From the NCBI RefSeq assembly GCF_000235445.1, contig NZ_JH378835.1, forward strand, positions 14,104 through 78,103: a stretch of 64,000 nt of DNA, read 5' to 3'. The notes below the pieces were generated by a model. That model ran no database searches and had not been told where the DNA came from. It saw only the letters and a program-made list of their open reading frames with translations. Position numbers and translations under genes: made by a program. This DNA is from Johnsonella ignava ATCC 51276. GTDB lineage: Bacteria > Bacillota > Clostridia > Lachnospirales > Lachnospiraceae. Position 1 is the first letter of the stretch. Each line of letters starts with the position of its first letter. Below are positions 61,977 to 64,000 of the stretch, piece after piece.

Positions 61977-64000
61977 ATGAAACAAATTAAAGAATGGAAA
62001 AAATATACTGTACTGTTTATTGGTGCACTACTGGCACTGCCGCTCTCCACGGTAAAACCTTTTACCGCACACTCAGCAATGCGAGAAGTGCGAACAGTAA
62101 ATGTAAATCTTGAAAATGATCTTGACATAAGGAATCCGGTGAAACCCGATGGCAGCTCCGATATCTGGAAAGGAGATACGGTTCTGTTTGGACACTATAA
62201 CAAAGATCCAATCATCTTCAGGGTACTGGATAAAAATACTACGGACTTTGGCGAAACAACCATGTTTCTGGATTGCAATAATGTGCTCTATATGGCAGCA
62301 TTTAATGAAAATGCATCTGATCCGCAAAACATGTGGGAAAGCAGCACACTCAGGAATGAGCTGAATGTAAAATTTTTAAACGAAAGTTTTTCTGAAGCTG
62401 AACAAAATGCAATCTGTAAAAGCTATGATCCAAATCATGGAAACTGGCAAGTTGATGATTACCAGGTTGAATATGAAAAACTTTCCTATACCGGAGATAA
62501 GATTTTTGTTCTTGATGCCAGTGATCTGGCACATAACGACTATGGCTACTTGTTAAGAAATACTGTTGGAAGAGCCAAGAAAAATACTGAGCAGTACCTT
62601 AAAGAATATTGGCTGCGCTCGCCACACAACCCCCATGACGTTAATCATCCTAAGCAGGGAAGTGTAAACACAGTAAATACCAAAGGTTGGTTAAATTCCT
62701 GGAACCCTAGTTTCATAAACGGTGTCAGTCCGGCTTTAAACGTAGAGCTGTCATCTGTGTTTTTTGTTAAGGAGTCAGGTATAAACATATACGCTTTTAA
62801 TGAAACAGAAATGCCAAATACCTATAGTCCATGGCAACTTACACTTTATAGCAATGAAACCGGTTTTACAGCAAAATGGACGAATCAGAATCGTGTCATT
62901 GATGAGGAGCATGGAGGAAACATCTGCCTTTCTCTCTCTAATGCAATGAGCGATGCAACTCAGATTTCCGCCATGCTGCTTGATAGTGATGATACCGTGC
63001 TCTATTACGGTAAGATTGCAAATCCGACAGACAGTGAAGCGAATGTTAGAATTCCGGCAGGACTTACACCGGAAAAAAATTACAAACTCAAAGTATTCTC
63101 TGAGAACATAACTAGAAGTACAAGCTATGCCGGCAATATTGAGGAATTTAACTTTACTGTACAAGGCATCCCAAAGTACACTGTAAAATTTGACCTGAAC
63201 GGACATGGAGCTACAGCGATCCCTGATGCCACAGTCAATTTAAATTCTTACTTAACAAATCCCGCAGTTCCTACAGATCCCGCTTATGATTTTGGAGGTT
63301 GGTATAAAGAAACGGCATGTATAAATGCCTGGGATTTTACAAGCGATGTTGTAAAAGAAGATATTACACTCTATGCGAAGTGGACGACAAAAGCAGTGCC
63401 TCCATCTAATACATATAAAATCAGTTTTAATGCAAATGGCGGAATGGTTAGTGTGGAGGAAATGATGACAGACATCGGCGGTAAACTCGCCTCATTTCCT
63501 GCAGATCCAACCAGAAGCGGCTATTCCTTTGATGGCTGGTATACAGCTACCTCAGGCGGAGAAAAGGTTGATGTACAGACTATTTTTACTGAAAATAAGA
63601 CTTTATACGCCCACTGGAATAAAATTTCTATAAATGAAGGAGGTTCCGGCAGTGGAGGCGGTTCCGATGGCGGAGGAAGCTCAGGCGGCGGAGGCGGTTT
63701 CGGTGGTGGAGGAAGCTCAGGCGGCGGAAGTTTACACAGAGGTTTTGGAGAAGGCACAAATATAACATCCGGAAGCTGGAAACAGGATGCCAAGGGATGG
63801 TGGTATCAATACAGCAACGGTTCTTATCCTAAAAACGAGTGGAAGCTCCTGCCATACGGCGGCGCTACGGCATGGTACGTCTTTAATGGGGCCGGCTATA
63901 TGCTTACAGGCTGGTTCTCCTCAGGCGGCAAATGGTATTATTTAAGTACTGCAAATAATGCAAACTTTGGAAAGATGCTCACAGGATGGGTTGAGCTTGG
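61977..64000 (+). CDS. large secreted surface protein (DUF6273-like, InlB-type repeats, wall-binding repeats), partial
   Basis: An open frame from ATG 61977 (AAGGAG upstream) to the window edge, 674 codons without a stop. Signal peptide at residues 1-35. Residues about 50-265 resemble DUF6273 (GDTVLFGHYNKDPIIFRVLD, WESSTLRNELN, YWLRSPH, GVSPALNVE). About 400-470 and 480-550 are two InlB/Listeria-Bacteroides-type repeats (DFGGWYKETAC, LYAKW; FDGWYTATSGG, LYAHW). A Gly/Ser linker (about 555-588) follows, then wall-binding repeats (GWWYQYSNGSYPKNEW, LTGWFSSGGKWYYLS). It is a surface-displayed adhesin-like protein (inference). The C-terminus lies outside the window. Confidence 0.88.
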   Translation, partial: MKQIKEWKKYTVLFIGALLALPLSTVKPFTAHSAMREVRTVNVNLENDLDIRNPVKPDGSSDIWKGDTVLFGHYNKDPIIFRVLDKNTTDFGETTMFLDCNNVLYMAAFNENASDPQNMWESSTLRNELNVKFLNESFSEAEQNAICKSYDPNHGNWQVDDYQVEYEKLSYTGDKIFVLDASDLAHNDYGYLLRNTVGRAKKNTEQYLKEYWLRSPHNPHDVNHPKQGSVNTVNTKGWLNSWNPSFINGVSPALNVELSSVFFVKESGINIYAFNETEMPNTYSPWQLTLYSNETGFTAKWTNQNRVIDEEHGGNICLSLSNAMSDATQISAMLLDSDDTVLYYGKIANPTDSEANVRIPAGLTPEKNYKLKVFSENITRSTSYAGNIEEFNFTVQGIPKYTVKFDLNGHGATAIPDATVNLNSYLTNPAVPTDPAYDFGGWYKETACINAWDFTSDVVKEDITLYAKWTTKAVPPSNTYKISFNANGGMVSVEEMMTDIGGKLASFPADPTRSGYSFDGWYTATSGGEKVDVQTIFTENKTLYAHWNKISINEGGSGSGGGSDGGGSSGGGGGFGGGGSSGGGSLHRGFGEGTNITSGSWKQDAKGWWYQYSNGSYPKNEWKLLPYGGATAWYVFNGAGYMLTGWFSSGGKWYYLSTANNANFGKMLTGWVEL

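Overview
The window is low-GC DNA (I estimate mid-30s percent GC) with Gram-positive features: strong GGAGG ribosome-binding sites, TTG and GTG starts, sigma-A-type promoters (TTGACA with 17-bp spacers), LytR-CpsA-Psr and choline-binding-type wall proteins, oxygen-sensitive glycyl-radical and ferredoxin enzymes, and split ThrE exporters. Together these point to an anaerobic Firmicute, most likely a Lachnospiraceae (an oral Lachnoanaerobaculum-like organism is my guess, not something I could test). Most genes lie on the minus strand, so operons read right to left.

Right to left along the sequence: 61977-64000 (+) is the start of a large secreted protein (DUF6273-like, InlB-type repeats, wall-binding repeats) cut by the window edge. 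54853-61532 is housekeeping: PhzF-like isomerase, uvrB, a split ThrE exporter, tRNA-Arg(CCG), a membrane-anchored unknown and queA. 53007-54711 holds two wall-binding-repeat proteins. 36978-52733 is a surface-polysaccharide block: TPP enzyme, NAD-dependent epimerase, C-methyltransferase-like protein, NADP secondary-alcohol-dehydrogenase-like protein, three glycosyltransferases, the priming phosphoglycosyltransferase, an LCP ligase and an HtrA protease. No flippase, polymerase or export ABC transporter is present. 33237-36670 has clpX (split by a frameshift), an lspA with a low-complexity insert, and a CNNM/HlyC-type CBS protein. A MerR regulator follows at 32161.

22496-31736 is a coherent nine-gene reductive pyrimidine degradation operon. 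PreT/PreA reduce uracil, a dihydropyrimidinase opens the ring, and an M20 amidohydrolase releases beta-alanine. A CoA-transferase fused to a beta-alanyl-CoA ammonia-lyase-like hotdog domain, plus a free hotdog protein, could then make beta-alanyl-CoA and acrylyl-CoA. Two ThrE halves and a DUF1097 membrane protein are embedded. preA carries a one-base frameshift that cuts off its ferredoxin domain.

17417-22352 is a TetR-controlled MFS plus FtsX-type ABC exporter operon with a visible promoter and operator. 11973-17102 is a trans-4-hydroxyproline-to-proline module (PpnP-like cupin, HypD activase, HypD, ProC, XRE-cupin regulator). 9860-11891 is a divergent EFR1 flavodoxin-ferredoxin/AraC pair. 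7077-9781 has an SPFH/zinc-ribbon protein, a YehR-like lipoprotein and a small membrane protein. 5053-6540 is a C69 dipeptidase. 589-4871 is an operon resembling the nucleoside-like biosynthetic module associated with Ter systems (aldolase, PRTase-TRSP, PRTase-PELOTA) followed by an EamA exporter, but with no TerD/TerC, ATP-grasp or HAD gene. The left edge has a broken IS30-type transposase.

Most noteworthy are the uracil-to-acrylyl-CoA operon with its lyase/CoA-transferase fusion, the stripped-down Ter-type operon with a built-in exporter, and two one-base frameshifts in A-runs (preA and clpX) that should be resolved before the biology is interpreted.
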